Source of the DNA: an uncultured Bacilli bacterium | Lineage (GTDB): Bacteria > Bacillota_I > Bacilli_A > RF39 > UBA660 | Assembly (NCBI GenBank): GCA_947626655.1 | Contig: CANQTA010000012.1 | Span: 1 to 32,696 of the forward strand | Direction: 5' to 3' | DNA: 32,696 nucleotides | In this document: positions 8,933 through 18,064 of the stretch, piece after piece | How positions within the stretch are numbered: the first letter of the stretch is position 1 | How the letters are laid out: each line of letters opens with the position of its first letter | Program-made: the position numbers and the translations under genes | The notes under the pieces: generated by a model | Told to the model about the DNA's origin: nothing | Database searches by the model: none | The model's input: only the letters and a program-made list of their open reading frames with translations

Positions 8933-9688
8933 TTGAATTAATATTTCAATAGCTTTAATTGCTACTTGAATTTCTTTAGTATTATCAAAATCATTTTTAT
9001 TATCTAAATTATTTTTTTCTCTTTCTTGATTCCAAACCGTAAGTAGTACTGCACCAGCTTGTAAATTTAATACTTGGGATACAATATATAATGCTGATGT
9101 TTCCATTTCACTAGCTAAAGAGTTACCTTTAAGCCAGGCTTGCCACTCATTTAAAAGTTCATAAGATACCGGCATGCGTTCAGGATTATGTTGGCCATAA
9201 AAAGAATCTTTACAATGAACAACACCAGTATGATATTTAAAGCCTAGTTCTTTAGTGGCATCTATTAAAGCATTAGTTATGTCCAAAGAAGCAATAGCAG
9301 GAAATTCAATAGGTAAATATTCTTTGCTAGTTCCTTCTTTACGAATAGCACCCGTTGCAATAACTAAATCACCAGCTTCAACATCAAGTTGCATTCCACC
9401 ACAAGTTCCAACTCTAATTAAATATTTGATACCTAACATGGCTAATTCTTCAATGCAGATAGCAGTTGATGGTCCACCCATACCAGTAGAAATTACTAAA
9501 ACTTTTTGATTGGCAATATCACCTAAATAACTGGTATATTCACGACTGACAGTTAATGGTTTTCCTGATTGTAAATACTTAGCTATTTCACTTACTCTTT
9601 GAGGGTCACCAGGTAAAATAGCATATTCTGCTCCTTCTAAATCTTTCTTTTCTAAACCAATATGATACATTTTATCTTTATTTTCCAT
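8921..9688 (-). CDS. udp: Uridine phosphorylase
   Basis: YAILPGDPQRV, STGMGGPSTAI, RVGTCGGMQ, EMETSALY motifs. Confidence 0.93.
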   Translation of the reverse strand: MENKDKMYHIGLEKKDLEGAEYAILPGDPQRVSEIAKYLQSGKPLTVSREYTSYLGDIANQKVLVISTGMGGPSTAICIEELAMLGIKYLIRVGTCGGMQLDVEAGDLVIATGAIRKEGTSKEYLPIEFPAIASLDITNALIDATKELGFKYHTGVVHCKDSFYGQHNPERMPVSYELLNEWQAWLKGNSLASEMETSALYIVSQVLNLQAGAVLLTVWNQEREKNNLDNKNDFDNTKEIQVAIKAIEILIQKKS

Positions 9689-9696
9689 AATTTCCT

Positions 9697-10017
9697 CTAC
9701 TCATTAGGATCTTTATTTTTGTTATTCCATTTTATAATGGTATCACCTTCAGCAGACAACATAAATGTTTCTTTAGCATATCTAGCTAAATATTCATCAT
9801 CTCCCAATTTAACAATTTCTGCATTTAGTTTTTCTTCTTCATCAAGTAAATTTTCATATTTTAAGGCTAATTCAGTTTTTAATTTTTTATTAGCTAAGAT
9901 TTGTTGCCAATCTTTATAGACACTGCCAACTAAAATAGATAACAATGAAATAATTGTTACAGTAATAATAAAAAGTCTAATTTTTTCTTTTTTGCTTTTT
10001 TTATGCATAATATCCAC
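9697..10017 (-). CDS. divIC: Septum formation initiator DivIC/FtsB family
   Basis: Short protein: TM + coiled coil + 'DDEYLARYAKETFMLSAEGDTI'; downstream of yabP-yabQ. Confidence 0.88.
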   Translation of the reverse strand: MDIMHKKSKKEKIRLFIITVTIISLLSILVGSVYKDWQQILANKKLKTELALKYENLLDEEEKLNAEIVKLGDDEYLARYAKETFMLSAEGDTIIKWNNKNKDPNE

Positions 10018-10066
10018 TTTCCATTTTTACTTCTACTTTAGATAGTAGCATAGGAAAATAATATTT

Positions 10067-10369
10067 TCAATGTTTAAAAATGTGTTTGACATCTATTTTA
10101 CTTATCATTTTTTTATGAGTTAAAAAGCCCAGATAAAATCCTAAAAAGACCATAAAGATAAAATAAATATGAAAGTAGCCTTTATTTAAATGATAAAAAA
10201 TTATGATATAAATAATAGTCATATCGATAGTAAATACAAATGTTAAAAGATGTTTTTGATATTTTTTTAAATTCTTTATTATATAGAAATTCAAAATAGT
10301 TAAATAGTAAAAAATTATACCAAAAACTAATGAAACTAAAAAAGAGATTAATTGTAAGTGTGTAGACAT
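10067..10369 (-). CDS. yabQ: Spore cortex biosynthesis membrane protein YabQ
   Basis: Multi-TM small protein between yabP and divIC; synteny and hydrophobic profile. Confidence 0.75.
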   Translation of the reverse strand: MSTHLQLISFLVSLVFGIIFYYLTILNFYIIKNLKKYQKHLLTFVFTIDMTIIYIIIFYHLNKGYFHIYFIFMVFLGFYLGFLTHKKMISKIDVKHIFKH

Positions 10370-10659
10370 TATTTAAATAATTTAGAAAGTAAGCTTTCTT
10401 CAGGTTTTTTCTTAACATTTTCAATATAAGCATAACTATTTAATTTACCTTTTATTTTGACATTTCCATCATGAGTATCAAGTTTAATTATTTCTAAGCC
10501 TTCACCTTTAAGTAAAATAATGCCCATGTTTGATTCCATTAAAAATTCTTCTTCATCAAAACTACTAATTTTATTAATTCCCGTTAAACTAATAATACTT
10601 CTATCAGTTATTTTAACTTCATGATTACCATAACTGTTCATATCTATTATACTTTCCAT
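10369..10659 (-). CDS. yabP: Sporulation protein YabP
   Basis: 'RSIISLTGINKISSFDEEEFLMESNMGIILLKGEGLEI...GKLNSYAY' typical of YabP/YqfC family. Confidence 0.88.
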   Translation of the reverse strand: MESIIDMNSYGNHEVKITDRSIISLTGINKISSFDEEEFLMESNMGIILLKGEGLEIIKLDTHDGNVKIKGKLNSYAYIENVKKKPEESLLSKLFK

Positions 10660-10718
10660 AATTCCTCCTACTAAATATTATGAAATCTCTTAATAATTTA
10701 GAACTTAGTTTGGAGTCA

Positions 10719-10745
10719 AAAAAATACTGCGTAAACAGTATTTTA
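10719..10745 (-). terminator. Intrinsic terminator after spoVG
   Basis: Minus: AATACTG-TTTACG-CAGTATT-TTTTT. Confidence 0.75.
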
Positions 10746-11018
10746 TTCAGTTTCTTCTTTGACAGTTGGATTTTTATATTCTTCTAATATAGCTTTTTCA
10801 AACATTTCTCTTGTTTCAGAGTTTGTTGGATGAACTATATCTTCAAATTTGTCATCACTTACTTTACGACTAGGCATAGCGCAAAATAATCTATTTTCTC
10901 CTTCAATTATTCTAATGTTGCTTACTACGAAGCAATCATCGATAGTGACAGTTGCATAACCTTTTAGTCTTGAACCCTCTCTATCTACTTTGTGAACATG
11001 AACTCTTGTAATTTCCAT
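10743..11018 (-). CDS. spoVG: Septation regulator / RNA-binding protein SpoVG
   Basis: MEITRVHVHKVDREGSRLKGYATVTIDDCFVVSNIRIIEG...FCAMPSRK; track start (11027) adds 3 codons. Confidence 0.97.
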   Translation of the reverse strand: MEITRVHVHKVDREGSRLKGYATVTIDDCFVVSNIRIIEGENRLFCAMPSRKVSDDKFEDIVHPTNSETREMFEKAILEEYKNPTVKEETE

Positions 11019-11092
11019 TATTACCACTCCTTATCTTGACTTCACAACTTACTTTAATTTTAATGCATTTATGAATATTTTGCAACATTTTT

Positions 11093-11305
11093 TTACACAA
11101 ATCTTATTTTTATATCACCAGTTATGTAATCATTATATGAAAAACTCTTTTCAGTACCATTCATCATAATACTAAAAATGTTAGGATATATTTTATAAAG
11201 TGTTCCTTCATAACGATTTATTTTATTACGCATCCCATATACAGTAACAATAACTTTCTTATTTATATTTTTAGAAAGTTGTTCTTTCACTAGGTCTAAA
11301 TTCAT
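11093..11305 (-). CDS. veg: Veg family protein
   Basis: ~70 aa, 'GMRNKINRYEGTLYKIYPNIFSI'; adjacent to yabG as in B. subtilis. Confidence 0.88.
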   Translation of the reverse strand: MNLDLVKEQLSKNINKKVIVTVYGMRNKINRYEGTLYKIYPNIFSIMMNGTEKSFSYNDYITGDIKIRFV

Positions 11306-12090
11306 TATCTTGGATACCCCACATACATAAGGCCATTACCAATAATGCCACCCATTCCATCTTTACCATATTTGGTTTTTTCTAGAGTTTCTTTTAAATT
11401 CACTTCTTTGTTTCTTTCAGTAAGTGCTATTGTTACAGCTATAATTGCCGGATCTAAAGCATGAATATTAACTCTTTTGGGACTTGATGCATAATTAGCA
11501 CCAGCTTTTATTAATTCTTCATAATTACTTTGACAGGCACCAGCGATAATAACTAATTTTTCATGACTTTTCTCATAGTTACGAGCAGCTTTAATAGCTT
11601 TGATAAAATTTTTGGTATTTTTATAACTATCTAAACTATTAATATCACCTTTTTTCTTGTAATAAGCATCGTGACCAGTAATAATTAAAATGTCAGGTTT
11701 ATATTCTTTTAAAAGCATTCCTACTTGTTCATACATATCTTCTTCTTTAATTTTTTTACCTATGGCTAAAATACCGGCTTGTTTATAAAATTTTAAACAT
11801 TTATCTAAATATTCTGAATCACCATCACAATGTAGAACTTTAGCTGGTAAATAAAAATAATCATCTTTTTCGATATCAATTGTACTTCTTTCAAAATTTT
11901 CTAATGGTTCTTCCCGAGGAGCTTCACATTTTACTAAATCTTGAAGTAGACTATCAGCATATAATCTTACTTCAGCTCCCTTTAAATAATAAATACCATC
12001 TTTAACATTTACTACTTTAAAAATGGTATCATTGTTATAGCTTTTTCTAGTTACAAAATCCCCTTTATTAATTTCCAAACATATCACCAA
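11305..12090 (-). CDS. yabG: Sporulation-specific peptidase YabG
   Basis: 'GDFVTRKSYNNDTIFKV', 'ILIITGHDAYYKKKGD', 'IIAGACQSNYEELIKAGANYASSPKRVNIHALDPA'. Confidence 0.95.
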   Translation of the reverse strand: MVICLEINKGDFVTRKSYNNDTIFKVVNVKDGIYYLKGAEVRLYADSLLQDLVKCEAPREEPLENFERSTIDIEKDDYFYLPAKVLHCDGDSEYLDKCLKFYKQAGILAIGKKIKEEDMYEQVGMLLKEYKPDILIITGHDAYYKKKGDINSLDSYKNTKNFIKAIKAARNYEKSHEKLVIIAGACQSNYEELIKAGANYASSPKRVNIHALDPAIIAVTIALTERNKEVNLKETLEKTKYGKDGMGGIIGNGLMYVGYPR

Positions 12091-12151
12091 TAAATTATAT
12101 GATATTTAAGAAAAACTAGACCATATTTATTATTTTGATATCTTAAAAAAA

Positions 12152-12943
12152 TTATCTAACACTGTCATTAAATTGATCTAAACCTTGTTTATTAGTTTCT
12201 CTTACCTTTAATAACTTTGCTTCTTTAAAAATAGTTTTGATATTATCTTTAATATTTTTATGAGTAGCCGCAAAAGTAAATTCATAATTTTTACCTTTTT
12301 CAATCTTATCAATAATATTAGCTTCAATTTTTACTTTGACATTACTTTCATCTTGAAATGATGATAATGTTAATTCATAATATTTTTGATCTTTAGTAGT
12401 AGTTACTTCTTCAACAGTATAAGTTTTAATAAATGTTTCGACTGCATCATGCTCTCTTTTACAAAATCCTTCTTCATATCCCATATCTTTGGAGCCAATA
12501 TAAATATCAGTATTACCTTCTGTAGTATGACATTTTAAAATACTTAGACCATTATTAGAAATTAAGGTACTACCACCATCTCGGTATAAAATTGTTCCCC
12601 CATCTTCATAATTATCTTGTTTACCTAATTTATTAAATAAAGCGGTAAATTCATCATAACGACCATTTAAGATATATCTAAGTTCTTCTTTAGTATCATC
12701 TTTTTGATAATAAACTTCATCTAAACAATAGGTATAAATATTAAATTCACTACCGGCATAATATAAAACAGGTATTTTATTACACTCTTTTGTTTCAATA
12801 GTTTCAATTAAACCTAAATTCTTTGTATCATTATCTGGTTTCGTTTTTTTACCAGTAAAGATAGATATTATAACCATAACAATAATTATAGCAATTAAGA
12901 TAATTGGAAATATATTTTTTTCTTTTTTCATTATATACCTCAT
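12152..12943 (-). CDS. Membrane-anchored protein of unknown function
   Basis: Single N-terminal TM; no family recognised. Confidence 0.7.
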   Translation of the reverse strand: MRYIMKKEKNIFPIILIAIIIVMVIISIFTGKKTKPDNDTKNLGLIETIETKECNKIPVLYYAGSEFNIYTYCLDEVYYQKDDTKEELRYILNGRYDEFTALFNKLGKQDNYEDGGTILYRDGGSTLISNNGLSILKCHTTEGNTDIYIGSKDMGYEEGFCKREHDAVETFIKTYTVEEVTTTKDQKYYELTLSSFQDESNVKVKIEANIIDKIEKGKNYEFTFAATHKNIKDNIKTIFKEAKLLKVRETNKQGLDQFNDSVR

Positions 12944-12985
12944 TTCTAATTTAAGAATAACATAATTAAATTGTTTTTTAAATAA

Positions 12986-13294
12986 TTAATTAATAATTTT
13001 ATGAAAATCAATATCATATAAAAGAATTTCTTTATCTTTTAAATTAAGATAAGTATCACCATTAATTATCTTATATTGTAAATTTTTATATGGTATTTTT
13101 AACTCTAGTAGATAATCAGGTGGCATATACATACCACGATTATTTAAAATATTATTTTTATTGGCATTATTAAAAAGTAAAATATTTTGCGTTGTAACTA
13201 CTAAAGATAAATTATAAACATTAGCATTTACTTCTATATAAGCATTGGGATTTTCATAAATTATTTTTTCTTTAGTGAAATCATAATTATACAT
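12986..13294 (-). CDS. Small uncharacterised protein, loosely bacterial PH-like
   Basis: ORF directly downstream of rsmA; 'VYNLSLVVTTQNILLFNNANK...LLELKIPYKNLQYKI'. Confidence 0.6.
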   Translation of the reverse strand: MYNYDFTKEKIIYENPNAYIEVNANVYNLSLVVTTQNILLFNNANKNNILNNRGMYMPPDYLLELKIPYKNLQYKIINGDTYLNLKDKEILLYDIDFHKIIN

Positions 13295-14077
13295 TTATTT
13301 TATTTCTCCTATTGTATTGGTTATTTTAACAAATATTTCTTCGCTTAATTCTTCAGCTCTGACTGTTTCAATATAGTTATTTTGCTTTAATATTTCATTA
13401 ATTTTATTAAAATCATAATTAGTTAAATTATTTCTTAAAGTTTTTCTTTTCATTTTAAAAGCATCATTTATTAACTTAAAATATTTTTCTTTATCAACTA
13501 GAGGCTTATTAAGACGTTTGGTAAACTTAATAATAGCACTTTCGATTTTAGGAACAGGATTAAATGCATATTTACTGACTGAGAATAAATATTCTAAATT
13601 ATAAAAATATTTTAAATAAAGAGTAATACTACTATAGTCTTTAGAATTTGGAACTGCAGTAAAGCGTTCTGCTACTTCTTTTTGAACCATAAAAAGCATT
13701 TCTTTAACATCTAAATCAAGATTTACTAAATATTTAATTATCGGAGTTGTAATATAATATGGTAAGTTTCCTATAATATAAAGATTATTATACTTAATAT
13801 CTTGAATATCTTCTTGGATATTTGAATTTAAAATATCTTTATATATTATCTTTGTTTTATTATCTTCTAAACTATTTAAATAAGGTTTTAAATCAGTATC
13901 TATTTCATAACAAATTAGATTAGCATTTTTATTTTTTAATTCTTTAGTCAAAGCTCCCATCCCTGGACCAATTTCAATTATTAAATCATTGGCAGAAGCA
14001 TTGAGACTATTGCTAATCTTTTTTATAATATTATTATCTATTAAAAAATTTTGACCTAAGTTTTTTTTAGCTTTCAT
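13295..14077 (-). CDS. rsmA: 16S rRNA (adenine1518/1519-N6) dimethyltransferase
   Basis: KKNLGQNFLIDNNII, IEIGPGMGALT, IGNLPYYITTPII. Confidence 0.98.
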   Translation of the reverse strand: MKAKKNLGQNFLIDNNIIKKISNSLNASANDLIIEIGPGMGALTKELKNKNANLICYEIDTDLKPYLNSLEDNKTKIIYKDILNSNIQEDIQDIKYNNLYIIGNLPYYITTPIIKYLVNLDLDVKEMLFMVQKEVAERFTAVPNSKDYSSITLYLKYFYNLEYLFSVSKYAFNPVPKIESAIIKFTKRLNKPLVDKEKYFKLINDAFKMKRKTLRNNLTNYDFNKINEILKQNNYIETVRAEELSEEIFVKITNTIGEIK

Positions 14078-14095
14078 ATATATATTAAAAAAGGG

Positions 14096-14626
14096 TTATT
14101 TACCCCATCCTTCCCTTAAAACATCATAAGTTATAACACTACGTCCAATATTTAGAGCATAATCTAAACTAGGACTTAGTAAATCTAAGGCATTTCCTCT
14201 TACACCACGATCTAAAACAATAGCATATACTTCAGAATCGGAAACTCGAGAAGTAGTAAATCTGACAATTGAACCACATGGTAAATTTGAAGAAGATGCT
14301 ACTATTCTAACTTGACCATAAATATCATCATTATAAGTAGTTGTCCCATCTTTAATATAATAAGAAGGCATACAACCTAAAGTACCATTACATAAAGGAC
14401 AATTATAAACATAACCAGTTAAATCGCCAGTATATGTATCTTTAGCACTATAAATATCATTTTCTTTAAATTCATCTACTTTTAAAGCCATTGTACTTAA
14501 ATTAACATTTTTATTAATATTATCACTATAACTTTTATTTTCGATTATATGAACATAATTAGAAGCAAGTACAACAAATACAATAATTATGATAAAGCGA
14601 CATGTATAATTTATTGTCTTTAACAT
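14096..14626 (-). CDS. 3D-domain (YabE C-terminal type) secreted protein
   Basis: N-terminal TM; 'GTTTYNDDIYGQVRIVA...LPCGSIVRF...AIVLDRGVRGNALDLL'. Confidence 0.85.
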   Translation of the reverse strand: MLKTINYTCRFIIIIVFVVLASNYVHIIENKSYSDNINKNVNLSTMALKVDEFKENDIYSAKDTYTGDLTGYVYNCPLCNGTLGCMPSYYIKDGTTTYNDDIYGQVRIVASSSNLPCGSIVRFTTSRVSDSEVYAIVLDRGVRGNALDLLSPSLDYALNIGRSVITYDVLREGWGK

Positions 14627-14648
14627 CTATTCACCTTCTAACAATATC

Positions 14649-14677
14649 ATTATACATACTTTGTTTTATTTTGTCAA
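14649..14677 (-). promoter_or_regulatory. Sigma-A type promoter for the 3D-domain gene
   Basis: TTGACA (rc 14672-14677), N17, TATAAT (rc 14649-14654). Confidence 0.7.
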
Positions 14678-14925
14678 AAATTTTAGAAAGAGAAATGATG
14701 TAGATAATATTACTTCTTTCTTAACTAATTATTTAATTATAAAGATATTAAATTGGCTATAAAACTAATAAGACATATTTCGACATATTTTTTTTAATTG
14801 TTGAAAAGTGAGAAGTTTTCCACAATTTATTATTAGGATTATATTATTGTTATAAAAATAATTTTATGTATTATGTATTTATTTAAAAAATTTTAAAAAG
14901 TATGCGGACATTTCGTTTCCTTTTA

Positions 14926-14954
14926 TTTACAAAGTATTTTTTATATATTATAAT
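14926..14954 (+). promoter_or_regulatory. Sigma-A type promoter of the structured ncRNA
   Basis: TTTACA (14926-14931), N17, TATAAT (14949-14954). Confidence 0.7.
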
Positions 14955-14960
14955 GCTTTT

Positions 14961-15240
14961 AGAGATATATTCTAGCGGTTAGGTGTTTTTATTCCTCAGT
15001 CCATTTAACGATCTTTTCTTATCTGGAAGGGGGTGGTCCTATGAAGGGGATATTTACTGGTGGAATACTTAGTTATTCTAGTAATCATCTTGGTTTTAAT
15101 CGAGAAAATTACCCACAGGGATTAAATAAAAAGAAAAACACCTACTCATCTATGATTGCTCAGATAAATTGGTGTTTTTCAGATTCTAAAAATTTTGGAC
15201 TGAGAAGCATCTAACAATCCAAGCTAGATATGTCTCTTTT
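14961..15240 (+). ncRNA. Structured ~280-nt noncoding RNA (possible raiA-class RNA; unverified)
   Basis: Nested pairings: 14961-14976/15223-15237 (agagatatattctagc/gctagatatgtctct), 14978-14985/15208-15215, 14995-15003/15196-15204, hairpin 15133-15142/15171-15180 (gaaaaacacc/ggtgtttttc), and 15019-15025/15161-15167 (ttatctg/cagataa). Good promoter 5', U-rich 3' end. Confidence 0.7.
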
Positions 15241-15331
15241 TGTTTGTCCTATTAATATTATATACTATTTTATTTATTTAATGCAAGTAGTTTTATTTTA
15301 TAATAAATTAAAAAGAAAGTAACAAGTATTA

Positions 15332-17947
15332 TTACTCATTACCTTCTAATTTAAAGTTAAGTGTTGGATAACCTGTACTTGAATCTATTATCCAATCTAC
15401 TAAGGTATAATCTTTTAAGTCTTCATCTATTCCATTTAAATTTATATTTTGAATATTTGCATTTAATTTATATATTAAGCTATTATTATCTGTTCCTTTC
15501 ATGTTATTTTCAGTCATGGCTTCTATTCCACTTATAGCTATATTACTTCCTGTTATTCCATCTTTATAATATGCATTTAACGTTTCTGATGTGCTATTTT
15601 CAAGTGAAGAAAATATACCGTACTGTTTAGGAGCTATCATATTTCCTGAATTAAATACATTATTTATTTTTAAATTACCTTTTCCAGCTATATTTGCTAT
15701 TCCACAAGAATATAAAGCAGATTCTAATTTACCTATATTAAAACTATTTATTACATATGAAAATCCTGTATCATAAACAAGACCAATTATTCCTGAAGAA
15801 GAGTCCGTTGATTTTGTATGTGATCCAAATAGATTACCCTTATTAAATGAATTTATTATATAAGCTTTTGAATCAAGAGCTACCCCACCAACTATCCCTC
15901 CGACATTAACATTACCTATAAATTCTTCTTGTCCTGTTAAATTCCCTGTATTATAGCATTTATTTATAATTAATTTTAAATCATTATACGTTCTACCTAC
16001 AATACCACCAATTTTGGTACCATTAATAATATTTCCTTGATTATAACAATCTTCAATTATAATTAATGGACTTGAAAAATTTTTATTTGCAAAAATGCTC
16101 CCAATAATTCCGCCATTAATTGAATCGTTTAAACCAGTGTTTTCTACATTAATTTCTCCTGTATTATTACTATTTTTAATATTTAAATTTGCAGCTAATT
16201 GACCTATTAATCCACCTGCAACACTTCCTTTTCCATTTTTTTCAACTCTTTTAATATTTCCATAATTATAAACTTTTAAAAAAGTATTTTCTGTATAATT
16301 GGGCAATATCCCTGCTATTCCACCAATATATGATGTTGTCGTTTCGCTATTAATAGAAACATCAATTATTCCTTTTTCTCTATTTCCGCTGTTTATTATT
16401 TCTGAATTTCCTGCTAAAGCTCCAAATAATCCACCAATTCTTATATCTGATGCTGCTATTACATTTACCTTTATACTACTATTATTTATACTATTTTTTG
16501 TTATTATTTTAGTATTACTACCACCTCCTCCTACTTCGCCAAATAAGCCACCAACTCGACATATGCTACTAGAATTGCATAAAGTATATATACCTGATTC
16601 TTCACCTATTGTTGCTATTTCATTTGAACTATCTTCTATTATTGCTGAACCATTTGCTAATCCCATTAAACCACCAATATAATAATTAGCTATTATTGTT
16701 TCGTTATTATCTACTTTAATCTTACCATAATTATGACTTTTATTTATAGTTGTATTTGATGCTGTTCCATTATCTCTTCCTATTAATCCACCTAAATTAC
16801 TTCCTAAATTATTTGTTATTGTTCCATAATTGGAACTTTCTTCTATTATTAAACTTGTTTTATTAGCTAAGTATCCTACTAAGCCTCCGGTATTATTTCC
16901 ATTACTTATTTCTCCATAATTAATACAATTTATTATTTTATTAACGCTTCCTTCTTCTTCTCCTACGGAACCTATTAATCCTCCCACTGATGAACTACCA
17001 ACTTTACTTGTTACTGTTACTCTCGTTATTATATTCTCAAATGTTGATCTTTTAGCATAACTTGTTAGTCCTCCGATATCTCTTGTCACTTCTGTTATTA
17101 CACTTCCGGTTAATTCAAAATCTTTTATTGTTGAACCATATATATAGCCAAATAAGCCATATCTCCTACTTGTATCACTATAATTATGTACATATAAATT
17201 TTCTAATTTATGTTTTAATCCATTAAAATTTCCCTTAAATACATTATCTACATTATTAGTTTTTCCTACCCCTATTGGTGGAAAGCCTGTTCCTTCGGGA
17301 TTAGTTAACTCTGTCATAAGTAGTTCTGTTCCTTCGGGATTAGTTAACTCTGTCATAAGTAGTTCTGTTCCATCTATTCCATTGATATCTCCATAATCTG
17401 TCCTATCATATTTTCTATAACTTCATTCTTGTTGAAAATCTAAATCTCTTTCTAAAGTAAAATAGACTCCTTCATATGCTTCACCATTGTTTACATTATT
17501 ACTTAAATTTACTAAATCTTCGATATATTGAATTCGATATGGATTCTCTTCTGTTCCTAAATCAAAGTATAAATAACATAATGTTGCACTTTTAGTTCTT
17601 AATGTTACTTTATTAGTTTTTTTATTATATGTTAATGTTCCATCTATTTTATTTCCATTATAATCTATACATCCTGATTTTTTAGCATTATATCTTAAAT
17701 CTGTAGGCCAAGTTGTATCTTCACTTTCCACATAAGTATAAGTACCATCATCTTGTTGAGTTTCATAATACATAGCAAAACTTGTTCCTTTACTTCCTTC
17801 ATTTAATAAACTTACTTCATCTAAGATTACTTTTTCTTTCTTAGAAAATATTACATTAGATAATATTATTGTTAATACTATTAGTATTATCAAACCTATT
17901 ATTTTTATTTCTTTTAACTTACTTGTTATCTTCTTTTTATTCTTCAT
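15332..17947 (-). pseudogene. GLUG-motif / beta-helix surface protein split by one in-frame TGA (17423-17425)
   Basis: Track ORFs 17423-17947 (N-terminal TM + start of passenger) and 15332-17356 lie in the same frame. Reading through gives DLDFQQE*SYRKYDRTDYGDINGIDGTELLMTELTNPEG. Downstream many GGLIG/GGLVG repeats. Confidence 0.75.
17289..17366 (-). repeat. 39-bp perfect tandem repeat (x2) inside the GLUG gene
   Basis: gttccttcgggattagttaactctgtcataagtagttct at 17289-17327 and 17328-17366; encodes 13 aa x2 (GTELLMTELTNPE). Confidence 0.95.
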
Positions 17948-17963
17948 TTAACTTTTCTCCTTT

Positions 17964-18046
17964 AATGTCCTAATTAGTGATATTTTATATATTATTAGTA
18001 TATTCTTAATCGGGACAATTGTCAATGCTCCAAATAGTGATATGCT
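17964..18046. promoter_or_regulatory. Divergent promoter module with overlapping -35 boxes and two operator-like repeats
   Basis: Minus: TTGACA(rc 18020-18025)-N17-TATACT(rc 17997-18002). Plus: TTGTCA(18019-18024)-N16-TATGCT(18041-18046). Repeats aatgtcctaattagtgatat (17964) and aatgctccaaatagtgatat (18024). Confidence 0.65.
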
Positions 18047-18064
18047 AAGATTTTTGTGATAGTT

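Noticed and set aside
10182-10433. 83-aa minus ORF overlapping yabQ and yabP
   Set aside because: Alternate frame of yabQ; synteny and start position favour the 10067-10369 ORF.
14814-14826. DnaA-box-like TTTTCCACA in the AT-rich 14.64-14.95 kb intergenic region, possible oriC
   Set aside because: Single imperfect match, no cluster of boxes and no dnaA/dnaN nearby.
15041-15214. 57-codon ORF (MKGIFTGGILSYSSNHLG...) after a GGAAGGGGG stretch within the ncRNA
   Set aside because: It spans the paired arms and the composition looks noncoding; base pairing explains the sequence better. Could be reconsidered if homologs conserve the peptide.
14961-15240. tmRNA, RNase P RNA or a type I toxin as identity of the structured RNA
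   Set aside because: No tRNA-like ends or tag peptide, no RNase P P4 motifs (GAGGAAAGUCC / ACAGAA), and the encoded peptide is not a short hydrophobic toxin.
16299-16682. Plus-strand 127-aa ORF antisense to the GLUG gene
   Set aside because: P/I/L-rich mirror of Gly-rich GGLIG repeats; artefact.
17423-17425. TGA recoded as Trp (genetic code 4)
   Set aside because: Other long genes read through without internal TGA, Trp is encoded by TGG, and TGA serves as the stop of the trmN6-like gene.
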